From Thalassotalea fonticola (GTDB lineage Bacteria; Pseudomonadota; Gammaproteobacteria; Enterobacterales; Alteromonadaceae), in the NCBI RefSeq assembly GCF_032911225.1, contig NZ_CP136600.1, positions 4,774,001 to 4,838,000 of the forward strand: a DNA stretch of 64,000 bases, in the 5' to 3' direction. The position numbers and the translations under genes were made by a program. Of the stretch, positions 56,499 to 64,000 are shown piece by piece (position 1 is the first letter of the stretch; each line of letters begins with the position of its first letter). The notes beneath the pieces were generated by a model, which saw nothing but the letters and a program-made list of their open reading frames with translations, searched no databases and had not been told where the DNA came from.

Positions 56499-57391
56499 TA
56501 ATTATCTTTTTGTATTTTTAAAGAGTGACGAAGGCCTTCACCAACCAGGTTAGTTACTATCACGGTAAACAATATGGCTAAACCAGGCAAGTAAGATGTC
56601 CAAGGCGCGATATAAAATAAATCTAAAGAGTTTTTTAACATAGAACCCCACTCAGGCATAGGTACTGGTGCGCCTAACCCTAAGAAACCCAAAGCGGCAA
56701 TATCTAAAATTGCCGCTGATTGAGCCAGAGTTGCCTGAATAATAATCTTATCAATAATATTAGGATATATGGAGGTGATCAGTACTCTTGTTTCAGTTGC
56801 ACCATCAAGAATAGGAGTTAACACATAGCCTTTCTTTTGTTCTTCTTTTATCGCATTACGGGTAACATGAATAAATTGCGGAATAGACACCAAAGCGATA
56901 GCCCAGAGCACGTTTTCAAGGCCTTGCCCTAAAATTGCAACAATAATTATGGCGAGTAAAAGTGACGGTGTTGACAATATCACATCGAGAAAATGAGTCA
57001 GAAAGCTTGATTTAACACCACGAGTAATTGCCGATATTGAGCCAATAACAACCCCTATAGTCATTGCAAAAATAACCACCACAAAACTCAGGCCAAACGT
57101 TAAAGATGTACCATGAATAAGACGTGACAGCATATCTCGGCCCAAATCATCAGTCCCTAATAAATAACTAATATTACCTTCATCATTCCAAGCAGGGGGA
57201 ACCAATAATTGATCCAAATTATTTTCAAGCACATCATGGGGAGTAAGAAAACTGCCAAAAACAGCCATAAAGACTAAAAATAAATAGCAACTAAAACCAA
57301 TCATGGCAACCGGGGTATTACGAAAGGTATACCAAAGTTGTTTAAATGGTGACGGAAACTCTTCCTCAGAATAAATATGCTCACGTGCCAT
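56498..57391 (-). CDS. sapC: Peptide ABC transporter permease SapC
   Basis: The 297-residue inner-membrane permease belongs to the DppC/OppC type. An N-terminal helix (about 31-51) is followed by a periplasmic segment with LGTDDLGRDMLSRLIHGTSL, a hallmark of this class. Further helices and the cytoplasmic EAA-like loop around AILDIAALGFLGLGAPVPMP complete it. It overlaps sapB by 11 bases upstream and sapD by one base downstream. Confidence 0.93.
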   Translation of the reverse strand: MAREHIYSEEEFPSPFKQLWYTFRNTPVAMIGFSCYLFLVFMAVFGSFLTPHDVLENNLDQLLVPPAWNDEGNISYLLGTDDLGRDMLSRLIHGTSLTFGLSFVVVIFAMTIGVVIGSISAITRGVKSSFLTHFLDVILSTPSLLLAIIIVAILGQGLENVLWAIALVSIPQFIHVTRNAIKEEQKKGYVLTPILDGATETRVLITSIYPNIIDKIIIQATLAQSAAILDIAALGFLGLGAPVPMPEWGSMLKNSLDLFYIAPWTSYLPGLAILFTVIVTNLVGEGLRHSLKIQKDN

Positions 57392-58409
57392 GTTTTTTAT
57401 GCCTTTCTAATGGATTAAGCGTAGCGTAGAGAAAATCTGACAAAATATTAATGAAGAAGGTAAATGTGGCCAATGCAATTAAGCCACCTTGAATGGCGGT
57501 ATAATCACGCTCAAATATACTTTGAATTAGCCAGCTGCCAGCTCCTTGCCAATCAAATATCACTTCGGCAATCATAGCAATGGTGACCAAATTGGAAAAA
57601 TTTAAACCTATTTGTCTTACTATACCTACTAGGGAGTTACGAATGCCGTGATGGTAAATAATATGTGTTTGCGACAAGCCTTTTGCTTTTGCAGCTTTAA
57701 TATAATTAGATTCTAAAACATCAAGCATTGAGGTGCGTGCCAAACGAATGAATATTGTCATTGGCGCCATAGCCACAGCAAAAGCAGGCATTATAATGTG
57801 CATAAAAGCATCTTTTAATGCTTGCCAAGTGTAAGAGCTGTCACTGAGAATGATATCAATAAATTTAAAACCAGTGACTTGCTCAATTTCAAATAATAAA
57901 TTTAATTGGCCAGAAGAGGGGAACCAAGACAAGGTTATCGAAAATATAAGTATTAATATTAAGGCCAGCCAAAATACAGGAATTGAATAGCCAATCATGG
58001 CAAACGTTAAAATAACTTTATCAATGGCTTTATTATGAAATACCGCCGCTAAAAATCCTAAGGGTACGCCAAACAATAAAGCAATAAATAAAGCCGCTAA
58101 ACAGAGTTCTATGGTTGCCGGTAAAAAGGTTACTAACTCGACACTTATCGGCATTTGGCTAGACATGGAAATACCAAAATTACCATCAAATATTTGGCCA
58201 ACGTACGCTGCATATTGGTGGAATATGCTCTGATCCATTTGATATATCTGAGCAAGTTCTGCGAGCTGCTGCTCATCGGCATTTACTTGACCGGTTAAAT
58301 TAATTAATTCGTCGCCTGGAAATAAATAACTTAAACTAAATGACATGATAGAAAGCATCAGCAAGGTAAAAAACAGTAAGTTTAGTCGCCTTAAAGTAAA
58401 GGTTAACAT
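57381..58409 (-). CDS. sapB: Peptide ABC transporter permease SapB
   Basis: The 342-residue permease is of the DppB/OppB type: the first helix is at about 10-30 (LLFFTLLMLSIMSFSLSYLF), with five more helices and the loop with RTSMLDVLESNYIKAAKAKG. It starts two bases after the sapA stop and ends inside sapC, so translation of the permease pair is coupled. Confidence 0.93.
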   Translation of the reverse strand: MLTFTLRRLNLLFFTLLMLSIMSFSLSYLFPGDELINLTGQVNADEQQLAELAQIYQMDQSIFHQYAAYVGQIFDGNFGISMSSQMPISVELVTFLPATIELCLAALFIALLFGVPLGFLAAVFHNKAIDKVILTFAMIGYSIPVFWLALILILIFSITLSWFPSSGQLNLLFEIEQVTGFKFIDIILSDSSYTWQALKDAFMHIIMPAFAVAMAPMTIFIRLARTSMLDVLESNYIKAAKAKGLSQTHIIYHHGIRNSLVGIVRQIGLNFSNLVTIAMIAEVIFDWQGAGSWLIQSIFERDYTAIQGGLIALATFTFFINILSDFLYATLNPLERHKKHGT

Positions 58410-58411
58410 TG

Positions 58412-60055
58412 CTAGTCAGCTCCTTTTTTATTGACATCTTCAAAACTAATGCCGCCAAATGGAGTAAGGATATTACCTTCTATTTCTTTAACTTTAGCTT
58501 GAGCTCTTTTTCCGTGTGCAATTGGGAAAACTGGTAACTGCTCTTGTAGCAATTGTTGAGCCTGAAGATAAAGTTTTTTACGTGTATTTGAGTTGTTGGT
58601 TAATAACGATTTTTGTAATAGTTTATCAAATTCTTCATTACACCACATTGCTCGGTTACCACCAGTCTTGACCGCAGCACAACTCAGTAAAGGAGAGAAA
58701 AAATTGTCAGGATCAGGGTGATCGGCTTGCCAGCCAATTAACACCGATTGATGTTCGCCTTTAGCCAGTTTCTTCAAAAAAGTTGTCCATTCAAAAGTGA
58801 TAATATTCACTTCTATGCCAACTTCAGCCAAGTTAGATTTTATTAATTTTGCCATTTTACGGGCATCAGGGTTATATGCTCTATGCACAGGAACTGCCCA
58901 AACATCTATACTAAAGCCATCGGATAAACCAGCATCACTAAGCAACTTAACTGCTAACTCTTTTGAATATGTAACTTCTTCAACCTGATCTGAATAAGCC
59001 CAAGAGGCTTTTGGCAACAGAGATTGCGCTACTTCGGCTTGATCATAATAGACGGCACTAACAATGGCATCTTTATCTATTGCATGAGCTACAGCTTTAC
59101 GAACTAGCGGGTTATCAAACGGTGGCACTTTAGTATTAAAGGCAAGAAACGCGACATTAAAAGAGGTTACTTGCTCCAGAGATAGGTCTGGCCTTGATGC
59201 GATTTCTTGAGTTGCAATAGGGTAAGATATTACATCGCATTCATGGGTTAGAAGCTTCGTTAAACGACTAGTATTGTCAGTACTAATGTTAAATAGTAAA
59301 TTTTCAATATTTACTTTTCTGCGCCAATAGTTTTCATGGCGCTGAAAACGAATTAACGATCCGTTTCTATAGTCTTTATATTTAAATGGTCCAGTGCCAA
59401 TAGGCAAGTTATCTATTAATGTTAAATCCTTTTTAGATTCAATTAAGCTATCAGCATATTCTTTTGACAAAATAACTGAAAATGGCGCAGCAATATTTGC
59501 TAAAAATGAGCTTTGTGGATGAGTTAATCTAAAACGAACAGTGTAATCATCAATTTTCTCTACATCTTTTACCAAATCATCAAATTTAACACTTTGAAAA
59601 AAAGGAAATTTACCATCGACTGACTGATAAAAAGCTTGTTCTTTATCTAATATTCTATTGAAACTAAAAATGACATCGTCGGCATTCATATTTCTGGTGG
59701 GAGTGAAATACTTTGTTTGATGAAATTGCACATCTTTACGCAAATAAAAGGTGACTAGTTTATTATTTTTCGTTACATGCCATGATCTTGCCAGCGCCGG
59801 AATTTTTTCAAAATTGCTAGGGTCAAAATCGAGCAAGCGATTATAGATTTGCTTTGAAGTTGCATCAATAGTGGTACCAGAGGTAACCAATTGTGGATTA
59901 AATGAAGTCGGAGAGCCTTCTGAGCAATAGACAATACCTTCAGTTAAAATTGAATCGGAACCGACTTTTCCACAGCTGCTCACCATTAAAGTAAAAAATG
60001 CCGCGGCAATTACTTGTCGAGTATTTTGTATTGGCAACCAAGACTTAACTTTCAT
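58412..60055 (-). CDS. sapA: Peptide-binding lipoprotein SapA
   Basis: SapA is the substrate-binding component (SBP_bac_5 fold) of the Sap importer. The 547-residue product has an N-terminal signal with a lipobox-like LMVSSC, so it is probably lipid-anchored, unlike the soluble enterobacterial SapA. The family segments YNRLLDFDP, SARSW-type ARSWHVTKN and DNPLVRKAVAHAIDKDAIV are present. I chose the ATG at 60055; the GTG at 60064 would add three residues. Either start lies inside the end of pspF. Confidence 0.9.
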   Translation of the reverse strand: MKVKSWLPIQNTRQVIAAAFFTLMVSSCGKVGSDSILTEGIVYCSEGSPTSFNPQLVTSGTTIDATSKQIYNRLLDFDPSNFEKIPALARSWHVTKNNKLVTFYLRKDVQFHQTKYFTPTRNMNADDVIFSFNRILDKEQAFYQSVDGKFPFFQSVKFDDLVKDVEKIDDYTVRFRLTHPQSSFLANIAAPFSVILSKEYADSLIESKKDLTLIDNLPIGTGPFKYKDYRNGSLIRFQRHENYWRRKVNIENLLFNISTDNTSRLTKLLTHECDVISYPIATQEIASRPDLSLEQVTSFNVAFLAFNTKVPPFDNPLVRKAVAHAIDKDAIVSAVYYDQAEVAQSLLPKASWAYSDQVEEVTYSKELAVKLLSDAGLSDGFSIDVWAVPVHRAYNPDARKMAKLIKSNLAEVGIEVNIITFEWTTFLKKLAKGEHQSVLIGWQADHPDPDNFFSPLLSCAAVKTGGNRAMWCNEEFDKLLQKSLLTNNSNTRKKLYLQAQQLLQEQLPVFPIAHGKRAQAKVKEIEGNILTPFGGISFEDVNKKGAD

Positions 60056-61139
60056 CAGCGTCACTACTTTCTAATAGGTTGTATTTTTTTAAATAACCTC
60101 TTAATTGATGGTAGGTTAATTTTAACGCTTCTGCTGTTTTCTTTTGGTTAAATTGACATGAGGCTAATGCATCTTTTAACAGCGTTATCTCATAATCATT
60201 AGACAAATCTTTCAAAGAAACAGGATACGATAATGGGCTCAATGAGCTACTTGAATCAGAAAGCTTAGTGTCGGAACTTACTACAGATGCTAAATCTGTA
60301 TTCTTCTCTTCTGTTGTTGCTTGCCTATCGGCTGTTTTAATACGGTTATTAGGTCTAAAAGGTGACTCAAAAGGATCAATAATTAATTGATTCACTGGTA
60401 AGTGAGGATTGTTATGACGATAAACACTGCGTTCTACAACGTTTTTTAACTCCCTAATATTGCCTGGCCAACGGTAAGCTAACATGGATTTTTTCACTTT
60501 TTCAGTGAAGCCACTAAATAGTTCAAACTCTAGCTCCCTTGCCATATTAATAGCAAAATGCTCAGCAAGAATTAAAATATCTTCAACACGCTCTCTTAAT
60601 GGGGGCAGGGTAATTACATCAAATGCTAAGCGATCAAGTAAGTCTGCTCTAAATTCACCTTTCTCAGCAAGCATTGGCAAATCTTCGTTAGTCGCGGCAA
60701 TTAAGCGAACATCAGATTTTACCGTTTTAGAGCCACCGACACGTTCAAATTCACCATATTCAACTACGCGTAGCAGCTTCTCTTGAATTAGCCCAGAAGT
60801 ATTTGCTAGCTCATCAAGAAATAATGTACCGCCATTAGCTCGCTCAAAACGACCTTCATGGCGCTTACTCGCACCAGTAAAAGCACCGCCTTCATGTCCG
60901 AAAAGTTCGCTATCTAAAAGGTTTTCATTTAAAGCTGCGCAGTTGAGTTTTATATAACTTTGATCCCATCTTTTTGAAAGATAATGCAGGCGTGCGGCGA
61001 CCAGTTCTTTACCTGTGCCGCGCTCACCAATTAATAAAACTGGTTTAGCAAGGGGGGCTACCTGTGAGATATGTTCCAGTACTTCTAAAAAGCTATTAGA
61101 CTGGCCAATTAAATTGTCTTGTTGTTTAAAACGGGTCAT
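60045..61139 (-). CDS. pspF: Sigma-54 activator PspF (phage shock protein operon)
   Basis: PspF is the enhancer-binding protein that activates the psp operon with RpoN and is held inactive by PspA. The 364-residue product lacks a receiver domain, as PspF does. The AAA+ domain (about 10-240) has Walker [17 protein letters not shown], the sigma-54 contact loop [14 protein letters not shown] and Walker [13 protein letters not shown] Ser-rich linker leads to a C-terminal Fis-type helix-turn-helix (about 320-360). It is divergent from pspA, and its 3' end overlaps sapA, linking it to the sap operon. Confidence 0.95.
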   Translation of the reverse strand: MTRFKQQDNLIGQSNSFLEVLEHISQVAPLAKPVLLIGERGTGKELVAARLHYLSKRWDQSYIKLNCAALNENLLDSELFGHEGGAFTGASKRHEGRFERANGGTLFLDELANTSGLIQEKLLRVVEYGEFERVGGSKTVKSDVRLIAATNEDLPMLAEKGEFRADLLDRLAFDVITLPPLRERVEDILILAEHFAINMARELEFELFSGFTEKVKKSMLAYRWPGNIRELKNVVERSVYRHNNPHLPVNQLIIDPFESPFRPNNRIKTADRQATTEEKNTDLASVVSSDTKLSDSSSSLSPLSYPVSLKDLSNDYEITLLKDALASCQFNQKKTAEALKLTYHQLRGYLKKYNLLESSDADES

Positions 61140-61263
61140 AGGTGACCTAATTATTGGTTTTTTTCACTAACAAATAGTGTATTTCATTAATGATGAGCTG
61201 AAAAGTCTTTTTTAAATTTAATTAATTTTATTATAAACAACGAGTTACAGTTAATTGAAAACT

Positions 61264-61280
61264 TGGCATTAATAATGAAT
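61264..61280 (+). promoter_or_regulatory. Candidate sigma-54 promoter of pspA
   Basis: TTGGCATT at 61263-61270 supplies the -24 GG (61265-61266). After the required 10 nt comes GA instead of GC at -12 (ATGAAT). The -24 half is good and the -12 half is poor. The position, about 60 nt before pspA and beside pspF, supports it. The 61140-61262 interval would hold the PspF enhancer sites, which I cannot define. Confidence 0.45.
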
Positions 61281-61339
61281 GTATTTGCATAGGTATAAAA
61301 TTACTAATAAATAAAATTTATTAATACGAGGAAGTTATT

Positions 61340-62035
61340 ATGGGTATTTTTTCAAGATTTACAGATATCATCAATTCGAATATCAACAGCATATTAGACA
61401 AGGCTGAAGATCCCGAAAAAATGGTGCGTTTAATTATTCAAGAAATGGAAGACACACTCGTTGAAGTTCGCTCATCTTCAGCGCGTACATTAGCAGATAA
61501 AAAGGAATTAACTCGCCAGATAACGCGTTTAGATACTGATTCAGAAACTTGGCAACAAAAAGCAGAGTTAGCGTTAAGTAAGGGACGTGATGATTTAGCA
61601 AGAGCAGCATTAGTTGAAAAAAATAAATGTGAAGATGCAGCTCAATCCATGAATGATGAATTGGCCAGCTTTGATGATCACATTGCAAAACTACAAGATG
61701 AAATATCACAATTACAAGAAAAATTAGCAGATGCTAAAGCTCGTCAAAAAGCTATCGTTATGCGTGGCAAAACAGCGAGTTCTCGATTAAAGGTGAAAAG
61801 CAAACTTGATAGTGGCAAAGTAGAAGATGCACTTAGCCGTTTTGATCGTTACGAACGTAAAATCGACGACTTAGAAGCACAAGTTGACTCCTATGACTTA
61901 GGTAAAAAGTCTTTAGCAGATGAAATTGCCGATTTAGAAACAGATGATAGTGTCGATAATGAGCTTGAGGCCCTTAAAGCCAAAATGCAAAAACCAAAAA
62001 AAGCAGCTACAAAAACTAGCAAAGCTAAAAAATAA
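61340..62035 (+). CDS. pspA: Phage shock protein A
   Basis: PspA is an ESCRT-III-like membrane-stabilising protein and the negative regulator of PspF. The 231-residue product opens with the amphipathic helix MGIFSRFTDIINSNINSIL, followed by an almost entirely helical coiled coil (about 25-215) with DPEKMVRLIIQEMEDTLVEV. The Lys/Ala-rich C-terminus (KPKKAATKTSKAKK) is longer than usual. GAGGAAG precedes the ATG. It leads pspABC. Confidence 0.97.
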   Translation: MGIFSRFTDIINSNINSILDKAEDPEKMVRLIIQEMEDTLVEVRSSSARTLADKKELTRQITRLDTDSETWQQKAELALSKGRDDLARAALVEKNKCEDAAQSMNDELASFDDHIAKLQDEISQLQEKLADAKARQKAIVMRGKTASSRLKVKSKLDSGKVEDALSRFDRYERKIDDLEAQVDSYDLGKKSLADEIADLETDDSVDNELEALKAKMQKPKKAATKTSKAKK

Positions 62036-62076
62036 AACGCACTAATTTATAAGCTCAATCGTTAAGGAGAATTATT

Positions 62077-62307
62077 ATGGATCCAGGTCTTTTAATGGCA
62101 CCGATCATTATATTTATGGTTATTGTGGCACCAATTTGGTTAATTTTACATTACCGTTCAAAGCGTCAAATAAGCCAAGGTTTAAGCGAAGATGAATATA
62201 GACAATTATCAGATTTATCGGAAGCTGCAGATCAAATGGCAGAAAGAATCCAAACCCTCGAAGCCATTTTAGATGCTGAAACTCCAGACTGGAGAAAGAA
62301 AGTATGA
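62077..62307 (+). CDS. pspB: Phage shock protein B
   Basis: The 76-residue membrane protein has one N-terminal helix (about 5-25, LLMAPIIIFMVIVAPIWLIL), a basic turn (HYRSKRQ) and a leucine-zipper-like cytoplasmic helix (LSDLSEAADQMAERIQTLEA). With PspC it senses envelope stress and releases PspA from PspF. AAGGAGAA precedes the ATG, and its stop overlaps the pspC start by four bases. Confidence 0.95.
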   Translation: MDPGLLMAPIIIFMVIVAPIWLILHYRSKRQISQGLSEDEYRQLSDLSEAADQMAERIQTLEAILDAETPDWRKKV

Positions 62308-62735
62308 AAACATCAAGAGGTGAACTATTTCGAGACCCGACTAAAGGCAAAATTGCCGGAGTCTGTGCCGGATTAGCACAGTATTTTGGCTGGGAAGCCT
62401 GGCTTGTAAGAATACTGGTTGTGTCAGGTGTATTACTTGGTATGGGGTGGTTTGTAATTCTTTACATCGCAGGTTGGTTTATTTTAGATAAAAAACCAAA
62501 CCGTCTTTCTCCGAAGCAAGCGGCAAAAAACGTTAAAGACAAAATTCATGAAGAAGAAATTTTTAATGAATCAATTAAAGTAAAAGCAAAAATTTGGCAG
62601 TCTGGAGAGTTACCAAAACAAGCGGTGCGAGATATAAGCCTTAAGTTTAAATCTCTAGAACATGAATTGCGTAATATGGAGCGCTACGTAACTTCACCAG
62701 AATTTACAGTTTCAAGAGAAATCAACAAGTTATAA
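62304..62735 (+). CDS. pspC: Phage shock protein C (PspC-domain protein)
   Basis: The 143-residue protein has the PspC domain (about 8-70) with FRDPTKGKIAGVCAGLAQYF and a membrane helix (about 35-60, ILVVSGVLLGMGWFVILYIA). A helical cytoplasmic tail resembling the toxic-membrane-stress sensors of enterobacteria follows. The ATG overlaps the pspB stop (ATGA type), so translation is coupled. pspD and pspE are absent; a terminator follows directly. Confidence 0.95.
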   Translation: MKTSRGELFRDPTKGKIAGVCAGLAQYFGWEAWLVRILVVSGVLLGMGWFVILYIAGWFILDKKPNRLSPKQAAKNVKDKIHEEEIFNESIKVKAKIWQSGELPKQAVRDISLKFKSLEHELRNMERYVTSPEFTVSREINKL

Positions 62736-62753
62736 ATGTTTAACATCTTTATC

Positions 62754-62778
62754 AAAGGTCGCTATTAGCGACCTTTTT
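62754..62778 (+). terminator. Rho-independent terminator of pspABC
   Basis: AAAGGTCGC (62754-62762) and GCGACCTTT (62768-62776) pair around TATTA and are followed by T. Confidence 0.92.
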
Positions 62779-62792
62779 AATTTTTATGATTT

Positions 62793-62940
62793 GAAACGAG
62801 AAACGAGAAGCTAAGAGAAGGGAGCATGAGATGACTCCGATTTAGTGGACACCTTGCTGAACTCGCTTCAGGCTTCCCTCTTGCTTTTCGGTTCTAGCTT
62901 CTAGCACTCTCTTTTCTGAACTCGTTTCAGGAGCTATTTT
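62793..62940 (+). repeat. Degenerate heptamer and short hairpin repeats between pspC and ycjX
   Basis: Two GAAACGA units at 62793-62806 are followed by decayed 7-bp units (GAAGCTA, AGAGAAG). Two similar segments, TGAACTCGCTTCAGG near 62868 and TGAACTCGTTTCAGG near 62917, each fold as TGAA-type hairpins. Nothing coding is seen in the gene-free stretch 62736-63044. Confidence 0.6.
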
Positions 62941-63044
62941 GTTTTTTCATTTTTCTTTACTCTCTAGTAAGTTTTAAGCTTTTGTTTTACATTAGATATT
63001 AAGATAAAGAAAAATATTAATAAGCGATTTTAAAGCGTGGAGCG

Positions 63045-64000
63045 ATGGCAATAATTAATAAAAAAACGATCAAAAATCTTCAACGACGAGTGAAAGATTC
63101 AGCGAGTGAGTTGTTTAATAGAAGCCTTGATCAGCATGTTAACCTAGCCGTTACGGGCTTGTCGCAAAGTGGTAAAACCGCATTTATTACTTCTTTGGTA
63201 AATCAACTAATCAATGAAGGGAATGGCAAACCGTTAACATTTTTTAATGTTGTCCATGAAGGACGATTTATTGCCGCTAAACGGGTGCCGCAATCCAATT
63301 TACACATTAGTCGTTTTGATTATGATGGTGCAATGCAAAACTTGGGGGAAGATGAACCCATTTGGCCAGTACCAACTAAAAACATTAGCGAGTTGCGTTT
63401 AGCTATCCGTTATTACCCTGATCAATCATTATTAAAATATGCCAAAGAGATGGCGACATTATATGTAGATATTACAGATTACCCTGGTGAGTGGTTACTC
63501 GATTTACCTATGTTAAATCAAACTTTTGAAGAATGGTCAGAATACATGGGCGAATTACTTAAGCAAGAGCCCAGAAAAGAACTTGCCGCCGACTTTCTGA
63601 CAAAGCTGAATGAAGTTGATCCCCTTGGGCCTGTAAATGAAGATTTGCTAGCCGAACTTGCTCATGATTATACCCAAATTTTGATAAAGTTTAGACACGA
63701 ACAAGGCCTCTCTGTTATTCAACCAGGCCGTTTTATTTTGCCCGGCGAGCATGAAGGTGCACCTATCTTACAATTTGTGCCTTATCCATTTTTTAATGAT
63801 ATAGAAAAAAATGATTATCAATCAGCAGGGCAGGACACCTTCATTGGTATGCTCAGAGCCCGTTACTTAGAATATAGAGAACGAATAGTCAGAGAGTTTT
63901 ATAAAAAACATTTTGTTAAATTTGATCGACAAATTGTTTTAGCAGACTGTTTAACCCCATTGACAAATGGTCCGTATGCTTTCGATGATTTACAACAAGC
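63045..64000 (+). CDS. ycjX: YcjX family GTP-binding protein (DUF463), 3' end outside window
   Basis: I translated 318 residues from the ATG at 63045; the frame is open to the window edge, so the C-terminus is missing. The Walker A motif VTGLSQSGKTAFITSLVNQL is at about 35-54. Family segments WPVPTKNISELRLAIRY, YVDITDYPGEWLLDLPML and QPGRFILPGEHEGAP are present. YcjX is an Hsp-regulated P-loop protein of unknown function, normally followed by ycjF and found next to psp genes, as here. GTGGAG lies only two bases before the ATG, which is unusually close. Confidence 0.92.
   Translation, partial: MAIINKKTIKNLQRRVKDSASELFNRSLDQHVNLAVTGLSQSGKTAFITSLVNQLINEGNGKPLTFFNVVHEGRFIAAKRVPQSNLHISRFDYDGAMQNLGEDEPIWPVPTKNISELRLAIRYYPDQSLLKYAKEMATLYVDITDYPGEWLLDLPMLNQTFEEWSEYMGELLKQEPRKELAADFLTKLNEVDPLGPVNEDLLAELAHDYTQILIKFRHEQGLSVIQPGRFILPGEHEGAPILQFVPYPFFNDIEKNDYQSAGQDTFIGMLRARYLEYRERIVREFYKKHFVKFDRQIVLADCLTPLTNGPYAFDDLQQ

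Overview
The window is a low-GC chromosomal segment from a marine gammaproteobacterium of the Alteromonadales, most probably Colwelliaceae (Colwellia/Thalassotalea type). This is inferred from gene content, conserved gene order and repeat style; no search was run. Almost all of it is core genome. I see no prophage, integrase, transposase gene, CRISPR array or recognisable defence island.

Layout. 1-4.3 kb: bamE (cut by the window edge), recN and nadK on the minus strand, with divergent grpE behind a sigma-32 promoter. 4.3-11.4 kb: a decayed two-receiver response regulator, a 1694-residue hybrid histidine kinase, and an HD-GYP response regulator that starts directly after the kinase stop codon. 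11.6-14.8 kb: dnaK-dnaJ. 15-22 kb: a Sel1-repeat protein, an Lrp/AsnC regulator, epmC, a COG3199 kinase-like gene, yfcL, mnmC and fabB, the last with FadR-like and FabR-like operators. 22-33 kb: pdxB, asd, fimV, truA, accD, folC, dedD, cvpA and purF, a classic gammaproteobacterial order. 33-40 kb: a Yip1-family membrane protein, a small hypothetical, an aldehyde dehydrogenase with a TetR regulator, miaE and a DUF885 lipoprotein. 40-44 kb: lpxH-ppiB, cysS and folD. 44-45 kb: four tRNA genes (Pro-Arg-His-Pro) followed by an array of tRNA-3'-end repeats. 45.5-54.5 kb: tig, clpP, clpX, lon, hupB and ppiD, a proteostasis block. 54.7-64 kb: pspF-sapABCDF on the minus strand, divergent pspABC, then the start of ycjX.

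Functional themes are protein folding and proteolysis (grpE, dnaKJ, tig, clpPX, lon, ppiD, ppiB), envelope integrity (bamE, lpxH, psp, sap, ppiD), tRNA modification (truA, mnmC, miaE) and c-di-GMP signalling. Sigma-32-like promoters precede grpE, dnaK and lon. A LexA box precedes recN. A candidate sigma-54 site precedes pspA beside its activator gene pspF.

The most unusual content is non-coding. (1) After the second tRNA-Pro gene come three ~166-bp repeats, each ending in a copy of the last 18 nt of that tRNA. This is organised like the E. coli tyrT/rtT array but on a different tRNA, and its hairpins carry GGA loops, one being CAGGA(C/T)G. (2) A family of intergenic repeats at five loci folds into nested hairpins with ANGGA hexaloops and covarying stems. 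(3) Heptanucleotide tandem arrays sit just behind transcription terminators. (4) A 268-bp MITE-like element lies between asd and fimV. These are the best candidates for undescribed biology here; the protein-coding genes are mostly conventional.
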